A program made the translations under genes and the position numbers. Below are positions 6,158-13,960 of a stretch of 16,497 nucleotides of DNA, one piece after another. The notes below the pieces were generated by a model, which worked only from the letters and a program-made list of their open reading frames with translations, searched no databases and was not told the origin of the DNA. Position 1 is the first letter of the stretch. Each line of letters starts with the position of its first letter. The stretch comes from a bacterium. Lineage in GTDB: Bacteria > Bdellovibrionota_C > UBA2361 > SZUA-149. The stretch spans positions 1 through 16,497 of the forward strand of contig QIGM01000200.1 of NCBI GenBank assembly GCA_003230795.1. Reading direction: 5' to 3'.

Positions 6158-6820
6158 CTATTCTCGCGTCTCTGACTCGGAATTATTCGGGGCTTTGCTG
6201 CTTGGGCTGAGCAGAATCAGAGCCGACACGGCAATATTAGAACCTGTAAGCTGCTCCAGGCGTAGTTGTTTTTGACCGGCTTTTCTTTCTTCGTCGTTTA
6301 CTGGGAAAAAATACCATTTCCCTAGGTGCAGACGCTCGGCGAGCACTTTTTGTTTTCCGGAGTAGATTCGTGAGCTTCGCCAATGTGAGTCACCGTCCGT
6401 CATAAAGACTGCAACTTGGGTCACCCTATTGACCAGAGGAAAGCTGATATCAATACGTCCGCGATTGTCTGCCTTTATGTACCAGGGCACATCTCTGGCC
6501 CAAGGTCTTGCGGCGGTTGAGAAATTGCTTAAGGTCACACTCACCTTATCGTTGGGAACGAAAGGGGATAGCAATCCAAGGTTCTTTCCGAACTCGAACC
6601 AAGCAATAATTTCTTCTTTGGGAAACTTCTCCTTGTCGAGGGGTTCGAGGTAGTGTGCTTGAGGGCCGCCGACGTTAAGTGTGACTTGCGAAGCCAGCAG
6701 GCTCTTGGTTAAAGTCGCCAGCGCAAAGATCGCAAGTAGTGCGATGAAGGCGTAGATAAGTGAGCGCAGCGAAAAGCGTGCGCCCTCCTTAGTCACGAAA
6801 TTCCACGGCTGTTCAGACAT
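6158..6820 (-). CDS. Single-pass membrane protein sharing the glycosyltransferase C-terminal domain
   Basis: This 220-residue protein has a cytoplasmic N-terminus, one membrane segment (about residues 21-43, LIYAFIALLAIFALATL) and a soluble, probably periplasmic, remainder. The start is set at ATG 6820 (MSEQPWNF). It overlaps the upstream stop by 8 bases (ATGTCTGA), with AAAGG 9 bases upstream; ATG 6829 would leave no spacing. Residues about 153-204 resemble the last 60 residues of the upstream glycosyltransferase: YSGKQKVLAE, KWYFFP, LRLEQLTG and VSALILL align with YRGKKQMLSE, AWVFFP, FRIRKLTG and HSVITLR. I infer a common beta-rich domain and a shared pathway. No catalytic motif is visible. 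The tail is Ser/Asn/Glu-rich. Confidence 0.75.
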   Translation of the reverse strand: MSEQPWNFVTKEGARFSLRSLIYAFIALLAIFALATLTKSLLASQVTLNVGGPQAHYLEPLDKEKFPKEEIIAWFEFGKNLGLLSPFVPNDKVSVTLSNFSTAARPWARDVPWYIKADNRGRIDISFPLVNRVTQVAVFMTDGDSHWRSSRIYSGKQKVLAERLHLGKWYFFPVNDEERKAGQKQLRLEQLTGSNIAVSALILLSPSSKAPNNSESETRE

Positions 6821-8687
6821 TGCCCTCATCCTTTCTCAAGGTTATTACCGAGTGAAGCCCAATAGGGGGGCCGGTTAACTTTCGTATGCGAAAATCATAG
6901 ACTCCTCGGTGATTCTCTGTGCCGCTGACTAACTCTGGAATGGGGAAGAACACCCAAGCACCAGATTGAAGCTCGCTCAACATCTGTTTCTTACCTCGAT
7001 ACTCAATCCAAGCCGTGCTTCTTCCACTAGCTTCGCTGAGATAAAATCCAATAGAATTTGGTCTTACCGCAGTTTGTGGCACTCGAATTGTGAGTCGAGA
7101 TCGTTCGGTGATTTCCGCTATTTTGCGTCCGCTGTTGATGTGGGCTGAATCTACTTGGATATTTACCTCAGTATCTCCGCTAAGACGCGTAAATGCTGAG
7201 GTGCTGGGGTCAATAGTGGAGAGATTCTGGAGGATGTTTCCAGAAGGCAAGGCCAGTTCGTAGGTATCGCCTTTTTCCTCAAGGGGCACTATCCCAAGTG
7301 AGCGGTAGAAAAGGAAGCTCAAAGAGCTGTAAGCAAGAAGAGCCACGACTAAGCTGAGGTGGCCTAAGCGAATCGCATAACGGGGTACCCTTGTCTCTAC
7401 CTGAGCTTTCGCTCCACCTGTAAATAGATCGAGATAAAAAGGAGCGGACGCGAGAAGAAAGAAATATTGAAAAGGCAAAAGGTAGCGAGGCTGCCCCATT
7501 GTGAAAAACACTACGCCGGAAATACCAAGCAGCGGCAGGCAGAGTATGACTAGTTGCGCTCGGTATTTGCCCTGAGTTATGGCGCGCATGACGCTGTAGC
7601 CGAGCGGCACTAAGGTGAAAAAGAGAAAGCCCCATTGAAAGTAAGCGTCGAGCTTTCCTGCCGCAGTGATATTTCTCAGCGGCCATCGAGGATTTACTTC
7701 AAATAGTTCGATTACATTGTGAAAGCTGATGGTTAGCTGGAGTAGGGGGTCTTGTTTCCAAAGCTCTAATGTCTTTTCTCGAAAAGCCTCCCGATCCATT
7801 ATCGGAGTCTCAATCATTGCTGCTTCGAAGAAGGGGTAGTCTAGACCTGAATTGTTGTTATGAAAGATATAGAAGTAGCCAGCTTTGGTGTCTGAGCAGC
7901 CAACCGCCTTTTTGCGACTTTGCCCCAAATAGGAGTTGTAGGCATCATTCGAGGAGAGGAAAAAGCTAGGCTTTTGCAGCAGAGTGCTGTTGAAGCTAAA
8001 TTGCAAGGCGATCGGAGAAAGCGCAAAAACTAAAAAGAGAAGAATACTCCGCAAGCGCCAGCTAGCTACCGAGAGGAAGAAGTGAGCGAGCAGAATAGAA
8101 ATCAGTATCGCAAGACCTTGTCCCTTGATGAGAACCGAAGTTCCAACCGCTAGTCCACTTGCTGCTAACAGCGAGAGGGTAGAGAGAGCTCGTCCTAGGG
8201 CCGCGATATTGAGTAGTGCGCTGAGATAGAAATAGACTCCCAAGAGGATTAGGAAGCTAAATAGTGGCTCTGCCATGAAGAAACTGACTTGAGCGGTAAA
8301 AGGCCAGTAGAGAAGAGAGAGCAGCATTAAAAAGAGGGCAAGGCGTTGATTACCAAATAATCGTTTCGATATTTTTCCGACGAGTAGGGTGGAGCCGCTT
8401 ATGCTCAAGGCTTGCAGAATTATTAGGGCGTGTAGTCCAAGGCTGAAGCCGAATATCCAAAAAACTACGCCGTAGATATAGCGGACACCGGGAGGGAAAA
8501 AGACACTGAAGTTATCAGGCGTGATACCGAGTGATAACTCCCAGGCTCTTTCGATGTAGCCACCCATGTCTGAGTAAATATGTTCAATGGGATTGATGAA
8601 AAAGTAGGCTTGGGCAAGCGCAGCTCCGAAGGAGAGAGCGAAGATTAGCGGGTATAGGATCTTGCTGAATTGTTTGCCCGTTATCAT
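6813..8687 (-). CDS. GT-C type membrane glycosyltransferase (PMT/ArnT-like)
   Basis: The 624-residue protein looks like a polyprenyl-phosphate-sugar-dependent transferase of the GT-C fold (dolichyl-phosphate-mannose protein mannosyltransferase / ArnT-like superfamily). Evidence is an N-terminal membrane helix (about 11-30), then a first external loop YSDMGGYIERAWE with Asp40 in the place of the catalytic acidic residue, FFPPGVRYIYG, and about ten further hydrophobic segments up to about residue 460. After the last helix comes a soluble domain of about 150 residues that is partly shared with the next gene. Donor and acceptor cannot be deduced. The ATG at 8687 has no clear ribosome-binding site. 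The two genes overlap, so they are co-translated. Lipid-linked sugar transfer onto an envelope glycan or protein is inferred. Confidence 0.8.
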   Translation of the reverse strand: MITGKQFSKILYPLIFALSFGAALAQAYFFINPIEHIYSDMGGYIERAWELSLGITPDNFSVFFPPGVRYIYGVVFWIFGFSLGLHALIILQALSISGSTLLVGKISKRLFGNQRLALFLMLLSLLYWPFTAQVSFFMAEPLFSFLILLGVYFYLSALLNIAALGRALSTLSLLAASGLAVGTSVLIKGQGLAILISILLAHFFLSVASWRLRSILLFLVFALSPIALQFSFNSTLLQKPSFFLSSNDAYNSYLGQSRKKAVGCSDTKAGYFYIFHNNNSGLDYPFFEAAMIETPIMDREAFREKTLELWKQDPLLQLTISFHNVIELFEVNPRWPLRNITAAGKLDAYFQWGFLFFTLVPLGYSVMRAITQGKYRAQLVILCLPLLGISGVVFFTMGQPRYLLPFQYFFLLASAPFYLDLFTGGAKAQVETRVPRYAIRLGHLSLVVALLAYSSLSFLFYRSLGIVPLEEKGDTYELALPSGNILQNLSTIDPSTSAFTRLSGDTEVNIQVDSAHINSGRKIAEITERSRLTIRVPQTAVRPNSIGFYLSEASGRSTAWIEYRGKKQMLSELQSGAWVFFPIPELVSGTENHRGVYDFRIRKLTGPPIGLHSVITLRKDEGNV

Positions 8688-8689
8688 CG

Positions 8690-8713
8690 CCAGTGTTGAA
8701 TACCAGTGTTGAA
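8690..8713. repeat. 11-bp direct repeat upstream of the glycosyltransferase start
   Basis: CCAGTGTTGAA occurs at 8690-8700 and again at 8703-8713, a 13-bp period starting 2 bases before the ATG of the minus-strand glycosyltransferase gene. It could be an operator, or a slippage duplication in the leader; no classical ribosome-binding site is present there. Confidence 0.6.
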
Positions 8714-8841
8714 GCCCGTGTCGAAGCTGTGAATTAATCTAGAGTAAATTTCTTGCTACTGATTGCGATAGTAGCCATTCGTCGTTTCGCTGCGACGCCT
8801 AGTCCTGCTAATAATAGGTGAATAGAGAGAATTGCTCAATT

Positions 8842-8854
8842 GAGGAAAAAAGTG
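8842..8854 (+). promoter_or_regulatory. Ribosome-binding site that decides the birA start
   Basis: GAGG at 8842-8845, six A's, then GTG at 8852. This is a better initiation site than the TTG at 8840, which has only GAGAGA 9 bases upstream. Confidence 0.5.
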
Positions 8855-9781
8855 CTCGAATCGTCCCAATCTTCTTGCCAAGCAGAAACGCTCAGCCCTG
8901 CGTTAGCGAGCTTTCGCGAATCCGTGCGCGATGCCTTCGGGCAGAGAAAGCTGGAAGGGAGGAACTTGGATGGATTGAGTGTCTTCGCTTTTGAGTCTCT
9001 TGACTCAACAATGAATGCGGTTACTCGTTATCAGAATCAACCTGAGGCATTTCCTTCTGAAGCTAGTTGTTGCTGGGGTCCAGAGGAGCCTACCTCCGAT
9101 GTGCTTATAATCGCCAAGGAGCAAAGTGCAGGGCGGGGTCGATTCGAACGGGAGTGGCACTCTAGTTCTTCTGCGGGGGGGGCTGCGGGGGGAATTTATG
9201 TGAGTTTCCTGCTGAGGTTCTCTGACTTATCCTATCCGCTTTCCTCATTTTCTCTCGTTGCAGGGCTTGCCGTTCAGAAGACGCTCGCAGAGTTTGGTCT
9301 TCGCGCTTGGCTTAAATGGCCAAACGACGTGCTTGTGCTTGCTAAGAACTCGACAAAGTATAAGAAGATTTGCGGATTGTTGGCTGAGGCGGGCACAGGA
9401 GCAGATACTGGGTTGGGGCTTGAGCAATGGGTTAACCTTGGCATAGGATTAAATGTCTCACAGAAGAATTTTCCTGAGAACGTTCCGGGTATAAGTATGG
9501 TGCAAGCCTTGGGTGAGACCCCTGACTATTTTTTCGTGTTGGCAAGTCTTGCAGCAGAAGTGCTCGACTATAAGAAAGCGTTTGAAGCTCAGGGTTTTGC
9601 AGCATTGAAGGAGGCCTGGTGGGCAGGCTCATTGATGTCCTCTGCGGTGATTCGCTTGCCCAATGACAGCGGAAGCTACATCGCAAGCGGCATTGGCGAT
9701 GAGGGTGGGCTTGAGATCCGCGATGAGAATGGCGCCCACAAGAGAGTGCATTCTGGAGAAATTGAGATAGAAGGCTACTAA
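8852..9781 (+). CDS. birA: Biotin--[acetyl-CoA-carboxylase] ligase BirA, no DNA-binding domain
   Basis: BirA makes biotinyl-AMP and transfers biotin to the carrier protein of acetyl-CoA carboxylase. Motifs in order (numbered from GTG 8852): FESLDSTMNAV (47-57), the biotinyl-AMP loop KEQSAGRGRFEREWHS (89-104), LKWPNDVLV (154-162) and KKICGLLAE (171-179, with the Lys that contacts biotin). The protein has about 309 residues. Its first 40 residues do not resemble the winged-helix repressor domain of E. coli BirA, so it is probably a monofunctional ligase. Two insertions are visible: one before the ATP loop (FPSEASCCWGPEEPTSD) and a Gly/Ala-rich stretch, SSSSAGGAAGG, encoded by poly-G tracts. A TTG start at 8840 would add four residues. 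coaX follows after 57 bases. Confidence 0.88.
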   Translation: MLESSQSSCQAETLSPALASFRESVRDAFGQRKLEGRNLDGLSVFAFESLDSTMNAVTRYQNQPEAFPSEASCCWGPEEPTSDVLIIAKEQSAGRGRFEREWHSSSSAGGAAGGIYVSFLLRFSDLSYPLSSFSLVAGLAVQKTLAEFGLRAWLKWPNDVLVLAKNSTKYKKICGLLAEAGTGADTGLGLEQWVNLGIGLNVSQKNFPENVPGISMVQALGETPDYFFVLASLAAEVLDYKKAFEAQGFAALKEAWWAGSLMSSAVIRLPNDSGSYIASGIGDEGGLEIRDENGAHKRVHSGEIEIEGY

Positions 9782-9838
9782 GTCGTTTTAAAGAATTGTT
9801 TAGAACTAAACATAGAAGTACAGAAAGTTTGAGGCGAG

Positions 9839-10603
9839 ATGCTTTTAGCAATTGATATAGGTAACACCCACGTGGTGCTTGGTGTTTACAAGGGCGAAGA
9901 GCTGATCGGTAGCTGGCGTCTTGAGAGTGTGCAGAAGCGAAGCGTTGATGAGTATGCGATGAGCATTCTCCAGATGTTGAGCCATCAGGGGGTAAGCCAC
10001 GCTGAGGTAAAGACCGTCATCATTAGTTGTGTGGTTCCTACACTTCTTCGAGTATTCACGAAATTCTCTAGAAAGTATTTCTCCTTCGACCCACTGATAG
10101 TCGGTCCCGGCCTTAAGACCGGTATGGAGATAGAGGTAGACGATCCGCGCACAGTCGGAGCTGACCGAGTAGTAAATGCTGTGGCAGGACGAACTCTCTA
10201 CGGTGCGCCCTGTATCGTCGTTGATTTTGGTACAGCGACGACGTTTGATGTGGTGAGTTCTGCGGGAGTTTATGAGGGAGGCGTAATCAGTCCCGGAATT
10301 ATTATCGCTGCGGAGGCGCTGTATCAGAAAGCGGCCTTGCTTCCGAGTGTTGAGCTGAACAAGCCAACAAAGGTCATAGGTAAAAACACCCGCGACTCTA
10401 TGCTCTCAGGAATGTTCTACGGCTACGTCTCGCTAGTGGATGGTATTCTCGAACGAGTTATCGCTGAGCTTGATGGGGTTCCCACTGTGATTGCTACCGG
10501 TGGTGTGGCGAGAGGAATTGCGCCTGAATCGAAGCACATTCAGCATGTGGAGTCTGAACTTACCCTTCGAGGGCTCCAGCTTATCGCAGCTCAAAACATT
10601 TAG
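9839..10603 (+). CDS. coaX: Type III pantothenate kinase CoaX
   Basis: CoaX catalyses ATP-dependent phosphorylation of pantothenate, the first step of CoA synthesis. It belongs to the ASKHA fold and is unrelated to CoaA. The 254-residue length is typical. The phosphate loop is LAIDIGNTH (residues 3-11, with D6 and N9). The pantothenate-site motif is DDPRTVGADRVVNA (101-114, with D109 as the catalytic base). The second phosphate-binding motif is VVDFGTATTFD (127-137), followed by GGVISPGI. GAGG lies about 6 bases before the ATG. Adjacency to birA is common and both are cofactor enzymes. The next gene begins 15 bases after the stop. Confidence 0.95.
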   Translation: MLLAIDIGNTHVVLGVYKGEELIGSWRLESVQKRSVDEYAMSILQMLSHQGVSHAEVKTVIISCVVPTLLRVFTKFSRKYFSFDPLIVGPGLKTGMEIEVDDPRTVGADRVVNAVAGRTLYGAPCIVVDFGTATTFDVVSSAGVYEGGVISPGIIIAAEALYQKAALLPSVELNKPTKVIGKNTRDSMLSGMFYGYVSLVDGILERVIAELDGVPTVIATGGVARGIAPESKHIQHVESELTLRGLQLIAAQNI

Positions 10604-10618
10604 GCTCGGGACGAGAAA

Positions 10619-11179
10619 GTGACAGAAGATAATTCTTTAGACCGTTTATTTCAGCTCACAATCGAGCAGGTCGAGAACCCAGAAATTCAGGCAGAGCTTG
10701 AGCGTATTCTGGCAGGAGATGATGACATTGAAATCCCGGAAGCGGCGCTCGAGGAAAACGAAGACTCTGATGACATGAACATTGGTCAGATTATTAAAGA
10801 TCTGAATTTTGCTGGTAAAATCAAACTGGCGATGAAAGGAAATAAAACTGCTCGAAGTTTGTTACTCAAGGAGAGCAATAAACAAATCCAACTTTTTGTT
10901 TTATCCAATCCAAGACTTACTGAGGGCGAAATTGTTGAGCTTTCGAAAAACAGTAACGTCGATGAATCATTGCTGCGAAGAGTGTCGAAAGAATCTGCTT
11001 GGATGAAGAACTACGCCGTAAAGTATAATCTTGTTGGCAATCCGAAAACGCCGATTGATGTCTCTCTGAAGTGGGTGAAATTTCTTAAAGATAAAGACAT
11101 GCGTTTACTCGCAAAGTCGAAGAATATTCCCCAGGTAGTTTCTATACAGTGTAAAAAAATCATCGAGAAAAGAAACTGA
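10619..11179 (+). CDS. Conserved helical-repeat protein of unknown function
   Basis: The 186-residue cytoplasmic protein starts at GTG and is probably the third gene of the birA-coaX operon. Residues 1-58 are strongly acidic (AGDDDIEIPEAALEENEDSDD). The rest is basic and appears built from short helical repeats: KIKLAMKGNKTARSLLLKES, IQLFVLSNPRLTEGEIVELS, VDESLLRRVSKESAWMKNYA and KYNLVGNPKTPIDVSLKWVK. From memory, the LSNPRLTEGEIV and NPKTP...L segments resemble an uncharacterised family common in Deltaproteobacteria and Myxococcota, with leucine-rich-variant or HEAT-like repeats. No catalytic residues, signal peptide or membrane helix are visible. A binding or scaffolding role is possible but unproven. 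Confidence 0.8.
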   Translation: MTEDNSLDRLFQLTIEQVENPEIQAELERILAGDDDIEIPEAALEENEDSDDMNIGQIIKDLNFAGKIKLAMKGNKTARSLLLKESNKQIQLFVLSNPRLTEGEIVELSKNSNVDESLLRRVSKESAWMKNYAVKYNLVGNPKTPIDVSLKWVKFLKDKDMRLLAKSKNIPQVVSIQCKKIIEKRN

Positions 11180-11210
11180 GAGTGCTCTCCCAGAGTGGGC
11201 TTCTCGCTTT
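11180..11210 (+). terminator. Weak terminator candidate after the birA-coaX operon
   Basis: A small hairpin (CCCA at 11189-11192 with TGGG at 11196-11199), with flanking GAGA and TCTC that could extend it across mismatches, is followed by CGCTTTT. The T-run is only four bases. The position right after the operon's last stop is appropriate. Confidence 0.3.
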
Positions 11211-11445
11211 TGGCTTCGTGTAGGGAATTTCCTTACTACCGGCAAAGCTTAGATATTCGATTACGAGCTGCGGTTATTAGCTAATATTCGCATAAACCAT
11301 CAGGGCTCAGCATCAAAAAGAGTTAGGAAAATTGCGCTATTATAGTCTTTTCCGGTTTTGCTTTGCTTTGCGGTTTTATGTCGATACCAAAGCGCTTTTA
11401 AACTTAGAGGAAAGAATTGTGGCTTAGAGGAGTGACGAAAATTTA

Positions 11446-13335
11446 GTGAAGTCACAGTACCGAACATTTACCATTGGGGTTTTACTCGCCATCGTGTTTG
11501 CGGTTTTACCGCTTGCGTTGAGTTTTGCCTTCGAGTTGTCACGAGAGTCAGAGGTGATTGCGCAATTCGCCTCACTGGCGTGGTTACTCGTAGCAGTGCT
11601 TTTGTTGCGGCACCGAGTGATCCTAAAAACAGTTTCAGAAACAAGCATCGCGATGGGACTTCCACCGAAAGGCGGAAGTTTGCTCGAGGTAATAGATAGC
11701 TTCGCCAAACAGTCTGCCCGCTACCACCGTGCGAATTACGCGCTTCGTCTTGATCGAACGAAGAAGGGTGGTGCTGCACTTGGGCATGATCTCTCGAGAA
11801 TCGTTAACTTGGCTTACCAAGAAGTTGATGCGCTGGCTGTAGAGCTATCGCTCTTCGATGAAGAGTCCGGACTGTGGTCGCAAGCGCTTGCTATTGGGCA
11901 GCCAACTTGTCTTGAGGGCCAGTCGATGCTCGATGATGAGTTCGATGTAACCACGCTCACGCGCTCCATTAGACGTCGAGAGGAGGTGCTTCTCGTGCCA
12001 CTTCGTTTCGCTGGAACCCTGTTTGGTGCGCTTCGAGTTGAGTTTAAGCCCGATGCGAACCCCACAGATAGCGATGTCGAGGTGTTGGAGTTACTCGCAG
12101 CGCAGGGTGGAATACTGCTCGTTGATTCTCGCTTCACTGATGAGGTGCTACGCTTGCGGAAACTCGGGGATGAGACTACTCGCGCGAAAACAGGCTTTCT
12201 TGCAAACCTCAGTCATGAAATTAGGGGTCCCTTGGGAATTATTCTCAACGGAGCGGAGCTCTCACTAGAGGGTCTTGCTGGTGAAGTGACCGATGCGCAA
12301 CGAGAGATGTTGCAAATGATTAAGGAGAGTGGGGATCACTTACTTGATCTCGTTAACGATGTGCTTGATTTTGCGAAGGTCGAGGCTGGTAAGATAGCAG
12401 CAACTCCGGTGGAGCTTTCTGTGAAGCAGGTGCTTGATGATATCTGTTCGGTGGTCCGAACGCAGGCAATGGCGAAAGGTCATGAGTTAACTCTCGAAGA
12501 AATTGAGCCGACGTTGGGCATGAGCTGCGATAAGCGTCATGCGCGTCAGATGCTGATTAACTTTCTAACTAACGCAATCAAATACACGCCTGATGGCGGA
12601 ACGATTACCGTATCAGCTCTGCGAGACTCTGAGGGTCGTGTGCGAATCTCTGTGCAAGATACCGGGATTGGAATACCAGAGCAGGAAAAGCCTAAGGTGT
12701 TTGGAGCTTTTGAGCGGGTTGAGGATGAATACGCGAAGTCACAGGGTGGAACAGGGCTAGGTATGCCCCTTACTCGCCGACTTGCTGAGGTTAACTCAGG
12801 GAAGGTCGGTTTTGACTCTGTGCATGGTGAGGGTTCCACCTTTTGGGTTGAGCTTCCTGCTCTAGAGATTGAGGCGCGAGCTGAGGCGAGTGAGGTTGAT
12901 GATGAAGAGCTCAGCGCTCAAGGCCAGGGGGAGAGGGTCTTGCTTGTGGATCTAGCGTCTAGTTCGCGAAAGATGCTTGAGCGCTATCTTGGTGAGCACG
13001 ATTTTGTTGTCTCTGTAGCCGAATCCGCATCAGATGTGGTGCGGCAGATTCGTGATGGGGAGGTTGAGCTTGCTGTGATTGAAAACGATATCCCTGAGCT
13101 TTCAGGTGAACAGATCGTTTCAACCATACGTGCGATGCCAAAAGGTGCCGGGGTGCCAATTGTGCTCTTGAGTTCCAAAGCGTTTGTATTCGATATCGAG
13201 CGCTTTCTAAAGTTAGGCGTGGATCGTTGCCTGTCCAAACCAGTCTCATTGGGTGAGATAGCGCTCACCGCGAGACGATTGATCGATGAGAACAGAAACC
13301 TCGATGAGGCGAGACCTAGCGATAGCTTGCCCTAG
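11446..13335 (+). CDS. Membrane hybrid histidine kinase with GAF-like domain and degenerate receiver
   Basis: A 629-residue sensor kinase. Two membrane helices (about 8-28 and 36-54) with a very short loop are followed by a GAF-like domain (about 112-228). The HisKA domain contains FLANLSHEIRGPLG with phospho-acceptor His257. The ATPase domain shows N376 (INFLTNAIKYTP), DTGIGI (405-410), FERVEDEYAKSQGGTGLGM and GEGSTFWVELP. The C-terminal receiver (about 496-613) is degenerate: the acidic pair is VDLAS, with D502 but no second Asp, and the phospho-acceptor position is Glu546 in IENDIPELSG; Ser577 and Lys598 remain. The GTG is the only start after an in-frame stop; AGAGGAG lies 13 bases upstream, a long spacing. 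No adjacent response regulator is present, so the output partner is elsewhere. Confidence 0.92.
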   Translation: MKSQYRTFTIGVLLAIVFAVLPLALSFAFELSRESEVIAQFASLAWLLVAVLLLRHRVILKTVSETSIAMGLPPKGGSLLEVIDSFAKQSARYHRANYALRLDRTKKGGAALGHDLSRIVNLAYQEVDALAVELSLFDEESGLWSQALAIGQPTCLEGQSMLDDEFDVTTLTRSIRRREEVLLVPLRFAGTLFGALRVEFKPDANPTDSDVEVLELLAAQGGILLVDSRFTDEVLRLRKLGDETTRAKTGFLANLSHEIRGPLGIILNGAELSLEGLAGEVTDAQREMLQMIKESGDHLLDLVNDVLDFAKVEAGKIAATPVELSVKQVLDDICSVVRTQAMAKGHELTLEEIEPTLGMSCDKRHARQMLINFLTNAIKYTPDGGTITVSALRDSEGRVRISVQDTGIGIPEQEKPKVFGAFERVEDEYAKSQGGTGLGMPLTRRLAEVNSGKVGFDSVHGEGSTFWVELPALEIEARAEASEVDDEELSAQGQGERVLLVDLASSSRKMLERYLGEHDFVVSVAESASDVVRQIRDGEVELAVIENDIPELSGEQIVSTIRAMPKGAGVPIVLLSSKAFVFDIERFLKLGVDRCLSKPVSLGEIALTARRLIDENRNLDEARPSDSLP

Positions 13336-13408
13336 CCAGCTCTCAATGGCTGGCCAGGACTTGTCCTTGAAAGACTTTTGGCCGTCTTAGTGAATGATGA
13401 AATTCACT
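13335..13408. terminator. Hairpins between convergent genes
   Basis: Two stems lie between the kinase stop and the stop of the minus-strand small gene: GCCAGC/GCTGGC (13335-13340 with 13349-13354) and AGTGAAT/ATTCACT (13389-13395 with 13402-13408). Neither has a T-run. They may mark transcript ends of the two convergent genes. Confidence 0.35.
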
Positions 13409-13636
13409 CTAGGCGGTGACGCTGAGACCGCTTGGGTCAGTGTCTGTCTTTTCTGGACTACTCTTCTTTTGTTTCTTCGGGGCGTCTCTTTCTTTGTCAG
13501 GATCGATACTATCGATAGTGACACTGTCGACGATTGCTTCGAGTTCCTCACTGAACTCTTTTGCAGCGTTCTCGCTCTTACGGCTTGCGTTTTTGGGCTT
13601 TCGAAGCTCCCGAGGTCGTAACGAGTTTATGTACAT
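13409..13636 (-). CDS. Small charged hypothetical protein
   Basis: The frame encodes 75 residues, very hydrophilic and probably disordered: a basic N-terminal third (LRPRELRKPKNASRKSE), an acidic middle (EEFSEELEAIV-like, then VTIDSIDPDKERD) and a Lys/Ser/Thr/Asp-rich tail. No domain is recognised. The ribosome-binding site is weak. The opposite strand also has an open frame (13416-13787), but its product is an implausible Ser/Leu/Phe-rich string of the kind expected from antisense of charged codons. I therefore prefer the minus strand, with modest confidence. Confidence 0.4.
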   Translation of the reverse strand: MYINSLRPRELRKPKNASRKSENAAKEFSEELEAIVDSVTIDSIDPDKERDAPKKQKKSSPEKTDTDPSGLSVTA

Positions 13637-13960
13637 GGTTCTTAGCTCGCATACACGAGTCCTTTTTTATCCTATTGGTTTAGATGGCCAAAAAAAAATT
13701 AAGTTTCATTTCAATGACTTAACTGACCTACCAACAGCGTTATCCTTAACGGAACCACTTCTATCTAGCTTAAGTATCGGCGAATAATAGGAAAAACTTG
13801 AATTCGCCAAAGTGAATCCAAGTCGAATGCTCAAGAATCGATCACCCTAGTCCGATACATCTCAAGTAGGGTTGTGAATTCGCAGCCCGCAAAAGTTTGA
13901 AACAGGTGTTAGCGAAAACGCTGGTTATCAAGGGCAAAGGCCCAAAAAGGGGAACACACG
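13637..13960. other. Gene-poor stretch between two small genes
   Basis: I see no convincing gene in these 324 bases. Visible items are a run of nine A's (13690-13698), a 6-bp inverted repeat ACCCTA/TAGGGT (13844-13849 with 13867-13872), two copies of TGAATTCGC (13799-13807 and 13875-13883) and a small AGCG-AAAA-CGCT hairpin (13911-13922). It probably holds the promoters of both flanking genes, but I find no clear -35/-10 pair. Confidence 0.5.

Noticed and set aside
7279..7686. 135-codon minus-strand frame inside the glycosyltransferase gene
   Set aside because: It lies fully within the transmembrane coding region in another frame and has no protein-like features.
13690..13698. Run of nine A's as a terminator tract for a minus-strand transcript
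   Set aside because: No stable stem lies immediately upstream on the minus strand.
13416..13787. Open plus-strand frame of 123 codons with hydrophobic N-terminus
   Set aside because: Composition (Ser/Leu/Phe strings) is what antisense of a charged, Lys/Glu/Ser-rich frame yields; no ribosome-binding site or family resemblance.
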